Part shown: positions 6,723-12,849 of the stretch, piece after piece
Layout of the letters: every line of letters starts with the position of its first letter
How positions within the stretch are numbered: the stretch's first letter is position 1
Assembly (NCBI GenBank): GCA_031178025.1
Contig: JAPSJU010000024.1
Coordinates: 1-15,200, forward strand
Origin: Agromyces sp.
Lineage (GTDB): Bacteria > Actinomycetota > Actinomycetes > Actinomycetales > Microbacteriaceae
Length of the DNA stretch: 15,200 nt
Direction of reading: 5' to 3'
Program-made: the position numbers and the translations under genes
The notes under the pieces: generated by a model
The model's database searches: none
What the model was told of the DNA's origin: nothing
Seen by the model: only the letters and a program-made list of their open reading frames with translations

Positions 6723-7347
6723 CGCCCGACTCGAGGCTCGTGAGCACGGGCACGTCGACGTCGACGGCGCCTGCCGCGCTCGCCATCGACGCCTGCGCCA
6801 GCACGACCACGTCGGCGTCGGATGCCGCCTGCGCGATGGCCGCGGCCACGAGCCGGTCGTGGGTGGCGCGATCGCCGGAGGCGACCGCCGCGAAGGCGCC
6901 GTCGACCACGACGCTCGTGATCGACGGCGTGCGACCCGCGAGCCGGGCGCGCTCCTCGATCAGTCGCGTGGTGGGGCCCGATGTGGTCGCCAGGGTCGCG
7001 AGCACGGCGATCCGCTCGCCGGTCGCGACGGCCTCGTCGGCCATGGCCTCGTCGATGCGGAGGATCGGCACGCCGACCTGCTCCGCCGTGGTGGCGGCGA
7101 GCTCCGAGATCGACGAGCAGGTGAGCAGGATCGCCTCGGCGCCGGCCTCGACCGCCGCCCGAGCGAGCTCCACGATGCGGCCGGGCACCGTCGGCGCGAG
7201 CTCTGGATCGCCGAGGTCGGCGACGATCCTGTCGTCGAGGTAGTTGATCGCCGTGACGTCGGGAAGCTCCCGCGTCACGAACTCACCGGCCATGGGAATG
7301 ACCACCGCGCCGGTGTGCAGCAGCGCGACCCGCGTGCCCTGGGGCAT
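6694..7347 (-). CDS. Asp/Glu/hydantoin racemase superfamily protein, single-Cys variant
   Basis: A 217-aa protein of the fold shared by aspartate/glutamate racemases, hydantoin racemase, maleate isomerase and arylmalonate decarboxylase. The N-terminal lobe has the HTG motif (11-13) and the catalytic-type Cys77 in ILLTCSSISE. The C-terminal lobe has the matching VVVLAQASMAS segment (about 180-190), but Gln/Ala/Ser stand where two-base racemases carry the second Cys. Cys77 is the only cysteine. A one-Cys enzyme cannot use the standard two-thiol racemisation, so decarboxylation, lyase or isomerase chemistry is possible. The ATG has an AAGGAGGAG site 4 nt upstream. It is the last gene of the importer operon, 51 nt after the second permease, which ties it to the same substrate. 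Its reaction cannot be assigned. Confidence 0.8.
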   Translation of the reverse strand: MPQGTRVALLHTGAVVIPMAGEFVTRELPDVTAINYLDDRIVADLGDPELAPTVPGRIVELARAAVEAGAEAILLTCSSISELAATTAEQVGVPILRIDEAMADEAVATGERIAVLATLATTSGPTTRLIEERARLAGRTPSITSVVVDGAFAAVASGDRATHDRLVAAAIAQAASDADVVVLAQASMASAAGAVDVDVPVLTSLESGVTRLRSLLA

Positions 7348-7363
7348 CCGTCTCCTCCTTCTC

Positions 7364-7402
7364 GGCCCGCTTCGGGCCATCGTCGCGCTGACCCGGGGTC
7401 AG
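7364..7402 (-). other. paired hairpins between the second permease and the racemase-like gene
   Basis: CTGACCC-G-GGGTCAG (7388-7402) is a perfect 15-bp palindrome over the permease stop codon. GGCCCG (7364-7369) and CGGGCC (7373-7378) form a 6-bp stem with a 3-nt loop directly upstream of the racemase-like ribosome site. There is no T-run, so read-through with altered mRNA stability or translation is more likely than termination. Confidence 0.35.
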
Positions 7403-8319
7403 CCCTTGACCGAGCCGGCGGCCATGCCGGCCATGATCTTCTTGTTGAGCACCATGAACACGATGAGCAGCACGACGATGTTGATGCTGACCGCCGCGAA
7501 GAGCGGCCCGTACTGGGTCGAACCGTACTCGTCGCTGAGGCTCAGCAGGCCGACCTGGATCGTCGCCAGCTCGGGTCTGGTCGTGAACGTCAGCGCGATC
7601 AGCAGGTCGTTCCAGACGCTGAAGAACTGCACGAGGCCGATCGTGAGGATCGCGTTCTTCATCATCGGCACGCCGATCACGAAGAACGATCGCAACGGCC
7701 CCGAGCCGTCGACCGTGGCGGCCTCGAAGATCTCGCGGGGCACCGACCGGAAGTAGGTGGCCATGAGGAACGTCGTGAGCGGAAGCCCCATCACGGTGTA
7801 CGTGACGATGAGCGGGAGCAGGGTGTCGGTGATGCCCATGCGGAAGTACACGATGAACAGCGGCACGAGGATCATCTGCCCTGGCACCATGATGCCGGCG
7901 AGGATGTAGAGCAGCACCCCGTGACGGCCCTTCCAGATCATCACCTCGAGCGCGTAGCCCGCCGCGACGCCGATCATCACGATGAGGATGACCGAGGGGA
8001 TCGTGACGAGGACGCTGTTGAGGTAGTTCTGTCCGACGTTGCCGTTCGTGAGTGCGGTGAGGTAGTTGTCGAACTGCCAGGTCTCGGGCAGCGAGAGCGC
8101 CGGACTGGAGAGGAACTCCGACTGCGTCTTGAACGAGCCGAGGATCATCCACACCTGCGGGTAGAGCACGACGACGAGCAGGAGCGTGACGATGATCCAC
8201 ACGGGGATGCGCCGGAGGACGCGGCGGAAGGTGCGGCCGGCCTGGGAGGGACGGGCGGGCAGCTCGGGCGCCAACCGGCTCGGTGTCGCCGTCGTGCGGG
8301 GGGCGGTGTCGATCGCCAT
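7399..8319 (-). CDS. carbohydrate ABC transporter permease (MalG-like, CUT1)
   Basis: A 306-aa inner-membrane permease. After a Pro/Arg/Thr-rich cytoplasmic N-terminus (about 1-38), the first membrane helix is VWIIVTLLLVVVLYPQVWMI (about 40-59). Roughly five more hydrophobic segments follow. The EAA loop that contacts the ATPase reads EAATVDGSGPLRSFFVIGVP and is intact. The C-terminal VLNKKIMAGMAAGSVKG ending is typical of MalG-type sugar permeases. The ATG at 8319 has GGAGG 7 nt upstream and lies 2 nt after the stop of the first permease, so the two are translated together. With the solute-binding lipoprotein it forms a sugar or oligosaccharide importer; no ATPase gene is present in the window. 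Confidence 0.93.
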   Translation of the reverse strand: MAIDTAPRTTATPSRLAPELPARPSQAGRTFRRVLRRIPVWIIVTLLLVVVLYPQVWMILGSFKTQSEFLSSPALSLPETWQFDNYLTALTNGNVGQNYLNSVLVTIPSVILIVMIGVAAGYALEVMIWKGRHGVLLYILAGIMVPGQMILVPLFIVYFRMGITDTLLPLIVTYTVMGLPLTTFLMATYFRSVPREIFEAATVDGSGPLRSFFVIGVPMMKNAILTIGLVQFFSVWNDLLIALTFTTRPELATIQVGLLSLSDEYGSTQYGPLFAAVSINIVVLLIVFMVLNKKIMAGMAAGSVKG

Positions 8320-8321
8320 GG

Positions 8322-9203
8322 TCAGTCCTCCACCTTCCGCCGCGAGGAGCGGAAGATCGCGAGCGTGAACAGCAGGCACAGCACGGTCAGCACGAGCGCG
8401 ATGGTCGAGCCGTAGCCGTACTCGGCGTATTCGAACGCGGTGCGGTACATGTACAGGGTGAGCGGTGCCGTCGAGGTGCCGGGTCCGCCGCCGTTCAGGG
8501 CGAGGAGGCTGTCGAAGACCTTGAGGGTCGCATTCAGGCTGAAGATGATGGACGACAGCAGGATGGGCAGCGACAGCGGTACGACGATGTGCCGCACGAG
8601 CTTGAGGCCGTTGGCGCCGTCGAGCCGGGCCGACTCGATGACCTCCTCGGGGATGTCGAGGAGGCCCGCGTAGAGCAGGATCGCGTAGAAGCCCATCGAG
8701 CTCCAGAGCGTCATCACGATCGCGGTGAGCATCGTGCCGTAGGTCGAGGCGAGCACCTCGACGCTCTCCCCGCCGAAGAAGTTGATGAGGTCGTTGACGG
8801 GTCCCTGGTTGTCGCCGACGGCGACGAAGCTCCGGAAGAGGAGCGCCACGGCGACCGTCGGGAGGATCGCAGGGAAGAAGACGATCGTGCGCACGAGGGC
8901 CGAGCCCTTGCGGAGCACGAAGACGTACAGCAGGGCGAGTCCGTACCCGAGCGCCACCTGTCCGATGGTCGCCGCGATGGCGAAGCCGACGCTGACCCAG
9001 ACCGACTGCAGCGCCGCGTCGTCGGTGAAGAAGGTCGCGAAGTTCTCGACGCCGACCCATTCGAATCCCCGCAGGGTGTTGCCCTCGAAGAAGGAGAGCC
9101 CGAACGACCAGAGGACCGGGGCGACCTTGAGCAGCGTGTACAGCAGCAGTGCCGGGCCCAGCAGGATGAAGATCGTCCGTCGATCTCCGAACACCGAGTT
9201 CAT
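8322..9203 (-). CDS. carbohydrate ABC transporter permease (MalF-like, CUT1)
   Basis: A 293-aa inner-membrane permease with about six hydrophobic helices. The first is IFILLGPALLLYTLLKVAPV (about 11-30), followed by the periplasmic-type segment WVGVENFATFF. The EAA loop reads ESARLDGANGLKLVRHIVVP, with the conserved D-G-A pattern. The segment SLNATLKVFDSLLALNGGGP is typical of MalF/UgpA-type subunits. The ATG at 9203 is preceded by GGAAGGA. It lies downstream of the solute-binding protein across a hairpin-rich 105-nt gap and upstream of the second permease by 2 nt. It forms the heterodimeric channel of the importer. Confidence 0.93.
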   Translation of the reverse strand: MNSVFGDRRTIFILLGPALLLYTLLKVAPVLWSFGLSFFEGNTLRGFEWVGVENFATFFTDDAALQSVWVSVGFAIAATIGQVALGYGLALLYVFVLRKGSALVRTIVFFPAILPTVAVALLFRSFVAVGDNQGPVNDLINFFGGESVEVLASTYGTMLTAIVMTLWSSMGFYAILLYAGLLDIPEEVIESARLDGANGLKLVRHIVVPLSLPILLSSIIFSLNATLKVFDSLLALNGGGPGTSTAPLTLYMYRTAFEYAEYGYGSTIALVLTVLCLLFTLAIFRSSRRKVED

Positions 9204-9226
9204 GCGTCAGTCCTTCCTGGGTGGAG

Positions 9227-9305
9227 CCGGCGGGCGCGCTCGTGCGCGTCCAGCCGGCCGTGCGGTGACCCGGCCTCCCGAGCGTACGTCAGGAGGCCGG
9301 GCAAC
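9227..9305 (-). other. two tandem hairpins between the solute-binding protein and the permeases
   Basis: The nearer-permease hairpin has nested arms CCGGC (9227-9231)/GCCGG (9253-9257) and CGCGC (9235-9239)/GCGCG (9244-9248) with a 4-nt loop. The other has perfect 10-bp arms CCCGGCCTCC (9269-9278) and GGAGGCCGGG (9292-9301). An outer CGGT/ACCG pair flanks it across a 2x2 mismatch, and part of that arm lies close to the solute-binding protein stop. No T-run follows. Such structures commonly protect the 3' end of the binding-protein mRNA and lower permease expression. Confidence 0.55.
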
Positions 9306-9308
9306 CGG

Positions 9309-10622
9309 TTACCCGTTGGCGTCGATGCTCTCCTGGAGGTCGGCCATGTAGTCCTCGGCCGTCATCTGGCCGGTGGTGAGCAGGGTCACGTTCGTCGACG
9401 CGAGCGAGTTGCTCTTCGGGTCGAAGAGCGCCTCGAACCAGAGCACCGTCTCGTCGATCCCGGCGATCTTCTCCTGGATCTCCGCGGTGTTCGGCGAGAT
9501 GTCGGTGACCTCCTCCTTCACCTCGAAGCCCGAGATGACCCCGGCCTCCTGCAGTGCGAGCGAACCGTAGTTCTCGGCGATGCACGAGACCCAGTCGGCG
9601 ACCTTCGGGCCGTACTGCTTGGTCGAGATGATCATCGGCGCGCCGGCGTTCGCGGGGTACTGCTCGATCGATCCTTCGCCGCCCTCCACTTCGGGGAAGG
9701 GGAAGAAGCCGACGTTCTCAGCGCCGATCTCGTTGCGCTCGGGGTCGTTGATCGCGCCCAGCAGCCAGCTGCCGTCATACGTGATCGCGGCCTTGCCCGT
9801 CAGGAACTCGTTCGTCGAGGTGTCTCCGTCGCGCGTCGAGAAGCCCTCGCCGAAGTACCCCGTCGCAGCGAGGTCGGCGAGCGCCTGCGCGCCGGCCACG
9901 TAGCCCTCGTCGGTGAGCTTCGCGTCGCCGTCGCGGATGGCCGCCATGGCGTCGGGGCCGACGTTGCGGAAGATGTACATGCCGAGCAGGCGGGTCAGCG
10001 GGAAGCCGCTCGCGCCGGCAGTGGTCAGGGGCTGGATGCCGGCCTGGTCGAGCTGCTCAGCGACCGAGAGGAATTCCTCCCACGTGGTGGGCACCTCGAT
10101 GCCCTGCTCCTCGAAGATCTGCGTGTTGTACCAGAAGCCCTCGATGTTGTACTGGTACGGCATCGAGACGACGCCGCCGTAGACGCTCTCCTCGGTCGAC
10201 GCCGCGGCGGGGAGGATGTACTCCGCCGCCCCCGTCTCCATGAGGTCCTGCACGAGGTCGGCTGCGCCGAGGTCGCCGTCGGGGCGGATCAGGGCGGTGC
10301 CGGCGATCGTGTGCGCCGGCAGCGCGTCCTGGCTGGCCAGGAGGGTGACCTTCTGCACCGTGTCGGCCTGGGCCACCTTCTGGTGCTCGAGCGGGAGGGC
10401 CTCGTTCTCGGCCTTGCACGCATCCTCGGAGAGGGTGGTGAGCAGGTTCTCGAGGGTCGCGTTCTCGTTCGCCGTCATCACGGTGAACGTCTCGGGATCA
10501 GTGCCTGCGGCGGCACCGCCCGCGTTGTCGGGCGATCCTCCGGCGCATGCGGCGAGGGGGGTGATCGCGACCAGGGTGAGCGCTGTCGCGAGCATCACGC
10601 GACGGCTACGGGGTGTTCTCAT
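9309..10622 (-). CDS. ABC sugar transporter solute-binding lipoprotein
   Basis: A 437-aa exported lipoprotein of the extracellular solute-binding family 1 type. The N-terminus has a basic patch (RTPRSRR), a hydrophobic core (VMLATALTLVAI) and a lipobox LAAC with Cys26, so the mature protein would be lipid-anchored outside the membrane. Family-typical strings include YNIEGFWYNTQIFEEQGIEVP (about 21 residues near position 160), TTWEEFL, LTGKAAITYDGSWLLG and a C-terminal DAN-type end. The ATG at 10622 has a near-perfect AAGGAGGA site 4 nt upstream; an upstream in-frame ATG would add an unlikely His/Arg-rich extension in front of the signal peptide. It is the first gene of the importer operon and sets ligand specificity. 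The ligand is unknown; linkage to a cytoplasmic glycosidase favours a glycoside or short oligosaccharide. Confidence 0.93.
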   Translation of the reverse strand: MRTPRSRRVMLATALTLVAITPLAACAGGSPDNAGGAAAGTDPETFTVMTANENATLENLLTTLSEDACKAENEALPLEHQKVAQADTVQKVTLLASQDALPAHTIAGTALIRPDGDLGAADLVQDLMETGAAEYILPAAASTEESVYGGVVSMPYQYNIEGFWYNTQIFEEQGIEVPTTWEEFLSVAEQLDQAGIQPLTTAGASGFPLTRLLGMYIFRNVGPDAMAAIRDGDAKLTDEGYVAGAQALADLAATGYFGEGFSTRDGDTSTNEFLTGKAAITYDGSWLLGAINDPERNEIGAENVGFFPFPEVEGGEGSIEQYPANAGAPMIISTKQYGPKVADWVSCIAENYGSLALQEAGVISGFEVKEEVTDISPNTAEIQEKIAGIDETVLWFEALFDPKSNSLASTNVTLLTTGQMTAEDYMADLQESIDANG

Positions 10623-10684
10623 GGCGTCCTCCTTGACGACTGCCGTGGGGATTGCAGTGAACCGATGGGTCCGGCGGTGCGTTC

Positions 10685-10702
10685 TCACTCAGCTATGAGT
10701 GA
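10685..10702. promoter_or_regulatory. candidate operator, 18-bp dyad TCACTCAGCTATGAGTGA
   Basis: Perfect 7-bp arms TCACTCA and TGAGTGA flank a 4-bp centre. The dyad lies 63 bp upstream of the solute-binding protein start and roughly 20-35 nt downstream of its predicted transcript start, where a repressor would block elongation. It also abuts an alternative -10 (CATAAT, 10707-10702 on the minus strand). The binding regulator is not identified; SorC is the nearest sugar sensor in this locus. Confidence 0.5.
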
Positions 10703-10726
10703 TTATGCAGCGCTCGGCACGGGTCG

Positions 10727-10755
10727 AGCGTAGCACAGCTGCGCTCCATTTTGAA
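10727..10755 (-). promoter_or_regulatory. candidate promoter for the importer operon
   Basis: On the minus strand TTCAAA (10755-10750) and TACGCT (10732-10727) are separated by exactly 17 nt, and TG one base before the -10 gives an extended -10. Transcription would start near 10720, leaving about 98 nt of leader before the solute-binding protein ATG. Confidence 0.45.
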
Positions 10756-10781
10756 TATTGATGCATGTTTGCGAGAATACT
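10751..10781 (+). promoter_or_regulatory. candidate promoter and SorC element for the GH127-RLP-kinase operon
   Basis: TTGAAT (10751-10756) with GAATAC or AATACT (10775-10781) gives a -35/-10 pair with an 18- or 19-nt spacer. Its -35 overlaps that of the divergent importer promoter. The spacer contains GATGCATGTTTGCG (10760-10773), closely related to the element at 5558-5573. A repressor bound there would occlude the promoter. The long spacer lowers confidence in the exact boxes. Confidence 0.35.
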
Positions 10782-10853
10782 CATGCCGACGACGGCGCGC
10801 GGTTCGATCTATCCGCTGCCCTCGGTCGGCGACCGAAGGGAGAGACTCGAGCC

Positions 10854-12845
10854 ATGACCATCACCACCACCGCCGGTCGGAACGCGGCGCTGTCGCCGCT
10901 CGGCGCGGCGAACCTGCGATGGAGCGGAGGGTTCTGGGGAGCGGAGCTCGAGCGCACTCGCGAGGTGACCGTTCCCTCGATCTGGCGCTCCCTCGCCGAT
11001 CCGGCCACCAGCCCCGGCTGGCGCAACTTCCTCATCTCCGCCGGTCGTGATGAGGGCGAGCACGCAGGACCGCCCTTCCTCGACGGCGACCTCTACAAGT
11101 GGCTCGAGGCCGCGATCAGCCTGCTGGAGACGGCGCCCGACTCCGAGCTCGAGGGGATCGTCGACGAGGTGATCGCGCTCGTCAGCGCCATCCAGCGCGA
11201 CGACGGCTACGTGCACACGCCGACGATCATCGCCGAGCGCAACCATGTCGCGGCCGATGCGCTCGCCGACCGCTTCAACTTCGAGACCTACAACCTCGGC
11301 CACCTCATCAGCGCAGGCGTGCGTCACCACCGCGTCACCGGCTCGACCGCCCTGCTCGACGTGGCGCGCAGGGCCGGCGCCTTCCTCGAGGGGCTCGCCG
11401 CGGACGATCCCGACGGCCTCGCCCGCAGCGCCATCTGCCCCTCGCACTACATGGGCGTCGTCGAGCTCTACCGCGCCACCGGCGACGAACGCTGGCTCCG
11501 GCTGTCCGAGGCCTTCGTCCGGGTGCGCGACGACTTCCGCGGGGGAGACGACAACCAGGACCGCATCCCGGTGCGCGAGCAGAAGGTCGTCGCCGGCCAC
11601 GCCGTGCGCGCCAACTACCTCTACGCGGGGCTCGCCGACCTCGTCGCCGAGACGGGCGACGTCGAGCTGCGCGACGTGCTCAGCGGCCTGTGGCACGACG
11701 TCGTCGACACCAAGCTCTACCTGACGGGCGGCTGCGGCGCGCTCTACGACGGCGCGTCGCCCGACGGCCACCCGTGGCAGCGCGAGATCAGCCGGGTGCA
11801 CCAGGCATACGGCCGCGCCTACCAGCTGCCGCACACCACCGCCCACAACGAGTCGTGCGCGAACATCGGCATGATCCTCTGGAGCGAGCGGATGCTCGCG
11901 CTGCACGGGGAGGCCGAGTACGCCGACGTCATCGAGCGGATCGCCTACAACGCCCTGCTCTCGAGCGTCAGCCTCGACGGACGCCGCTACTTCTACACGA
12001 ATCCGCTGCGCCAGGTGCGCGAGCTGCCCTATCCCCTGCGGATGCCGGGCGAGACGGCCGAACGACCGGTGCCGGAGCCTCCCGCCTCGGACGAGCGCCT
12101 GCGCGCCGAGTACCTCAGCTGCTTCTGCTGCCCGCCGAACATCGCGCGCACGCTCGCGCGCTTCCACGAGCTGGCGATGTCGACCTCGGCCGACGCCCTC
12201 TGGGTGCACCTCTACAGCGACGCGGACGCCGACGTCGCGCTCGAGGACGGCCGCGGCATCCGCCTGCACCTCGAGACGGAGCAGCCGTGGGGCGAGCGCG
12301 TGACGATCACGGTGACGGATGCCGCGGGCGGCGGCGTGCCGCTTCGGCTCCGCGTCCCGGCGTGGGCTGACGGCGCGACGGTGTCGGTGAACGGCGGCGC
12401 CGTCGAGACCGCGCAACCCGGCACCTACGCCGCCGTCGAGCGGCAGTGGCAGGCGGGCGACACCGTCGAGCTCACGCTCCCCATGCGCGTGCGACTGCAG
12501 CGCGGGCATCGCCTGGCCGAGGAGCTCGCGAACCAGGTCGCCGTGACCCGAGGCGCCCTCGTCTACGCGCTCGAGAGCCACGAGCTGCCCGACGGCGTCC
12601 GGCTCGAGCAGGTGGCCCTGCGTCGCGACGCCGACCTCACGCCGGTCGAGTTCGAGCTCGAGGGCCGGCGGCTCGTCGCCCTCGAGGGCGAGGCCGTCGT
12701 GCTCCCGACCGAGGAGCACGAGGAGCTCTACGCCGAGGTGGAGGGCGGCGGCCTGCGCAGCATCCCCATCCGACTCATCCCCTATTTCGCCTGGGGCAAT
12801 CGCGGACCGAGCGAGATGTCGGTCTGGCTCCCGCTGGTGTGGTGA
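10854..12845 (+). CDS. GH127-family (DUF1680) glycoside hydrolase, putative furanosidase
   Basis: A 663-aa cytoplasmic protein without signal peptide. The N-terminal half is an alpha/alpha toroid with the family strings DGDLYKWLEA (about 78-87), DDGYVHTPT (116-124), NLGHLISAGVRHHR and GHAVRANYLYAG (248-259). The zinc-thiolate centre of GH127 is retained: Glu333 and Cys335 (HNESCANIG), then CFCCPPN with Cys425/Cys426 as the expected nucleophile and zinc ligand. The C-terminal part is beta-rich (WVHLYSDADADV, PLRLRVPAWADGA). Characterised GH127 enzymes release beta-L-arabinofuranose, and one human-gut member cleaves aceric acid from rhamnogalacturonan II. The position matching the proposed acid/base Glu of HypBA1 is Gln317, so activity could differ. 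I chose the ATG at 10854, preceded by GGGAG, over an upstream frame extension lacking homology. It ends 4 nt before the RLP and heads that operon. Confidence 0.87.
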   Translation: MTITTTAGRNAALSPLGAANLRWSGGFWGAELERTREVTVPSIWRSLADPATSPGWRNFLISAGRDEGEHAGPPFLDGDLYKWLEAAISLLETAPDSELEGIVDEVIALVSAIQRDDGYVHTPTIIAERNHVAADALADRFNFETYNLGHLISAGVRHHRVTGSTALLDVARRAGAFLEGLAADDPDGLARSAICPSHYMGVVELYRATGDERWLRLSEAFVRVRDDFRGGDDNQDRIPVREQKVVAGHAVRANYLYAGLADLVAETGDVELRDVLSGLWHDVVDTKLYLTGGCGALYDGASPDGHPWQREISRVHQAYGRAYQLPHTTAHNESCANIGMILWSERMLALHGEAEYADVIERIAYNALLSSVSLDGRRYFYTNPLRQVRELPYPLRMPGETAERPVPEPPASDERLRAEYLSCFCCPPNIARTLARFHELAMSTSADALWVHLYSDADADVALEDGRGIRLHLETEQPWGERVTITVTDAAGGGVPLRLRVPAWADGATVSVNGGAVETAQPGTYAAVERQWQAGDTVELTLPMRVRLQRGHRLAEELANQVAVTRGALVYALESHELPDGVRLEQVALRRDADLTPVEFELEGRRLVALEGEAVVLPTEEHEELYAEVEGGGLRSIPIRLIPYFAWGNRGPSEMSVWLPLVW

Positions 12846-12849
12846 CGAC

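Noticed and set aside
9303..9310. AACCGGTT palindrome resembling the core of the dyad at 303-317
   Set aside because: It lies at the end of the solute-binding protein gene and in the outer hairpin arm; the 8-bp match is likely chance.
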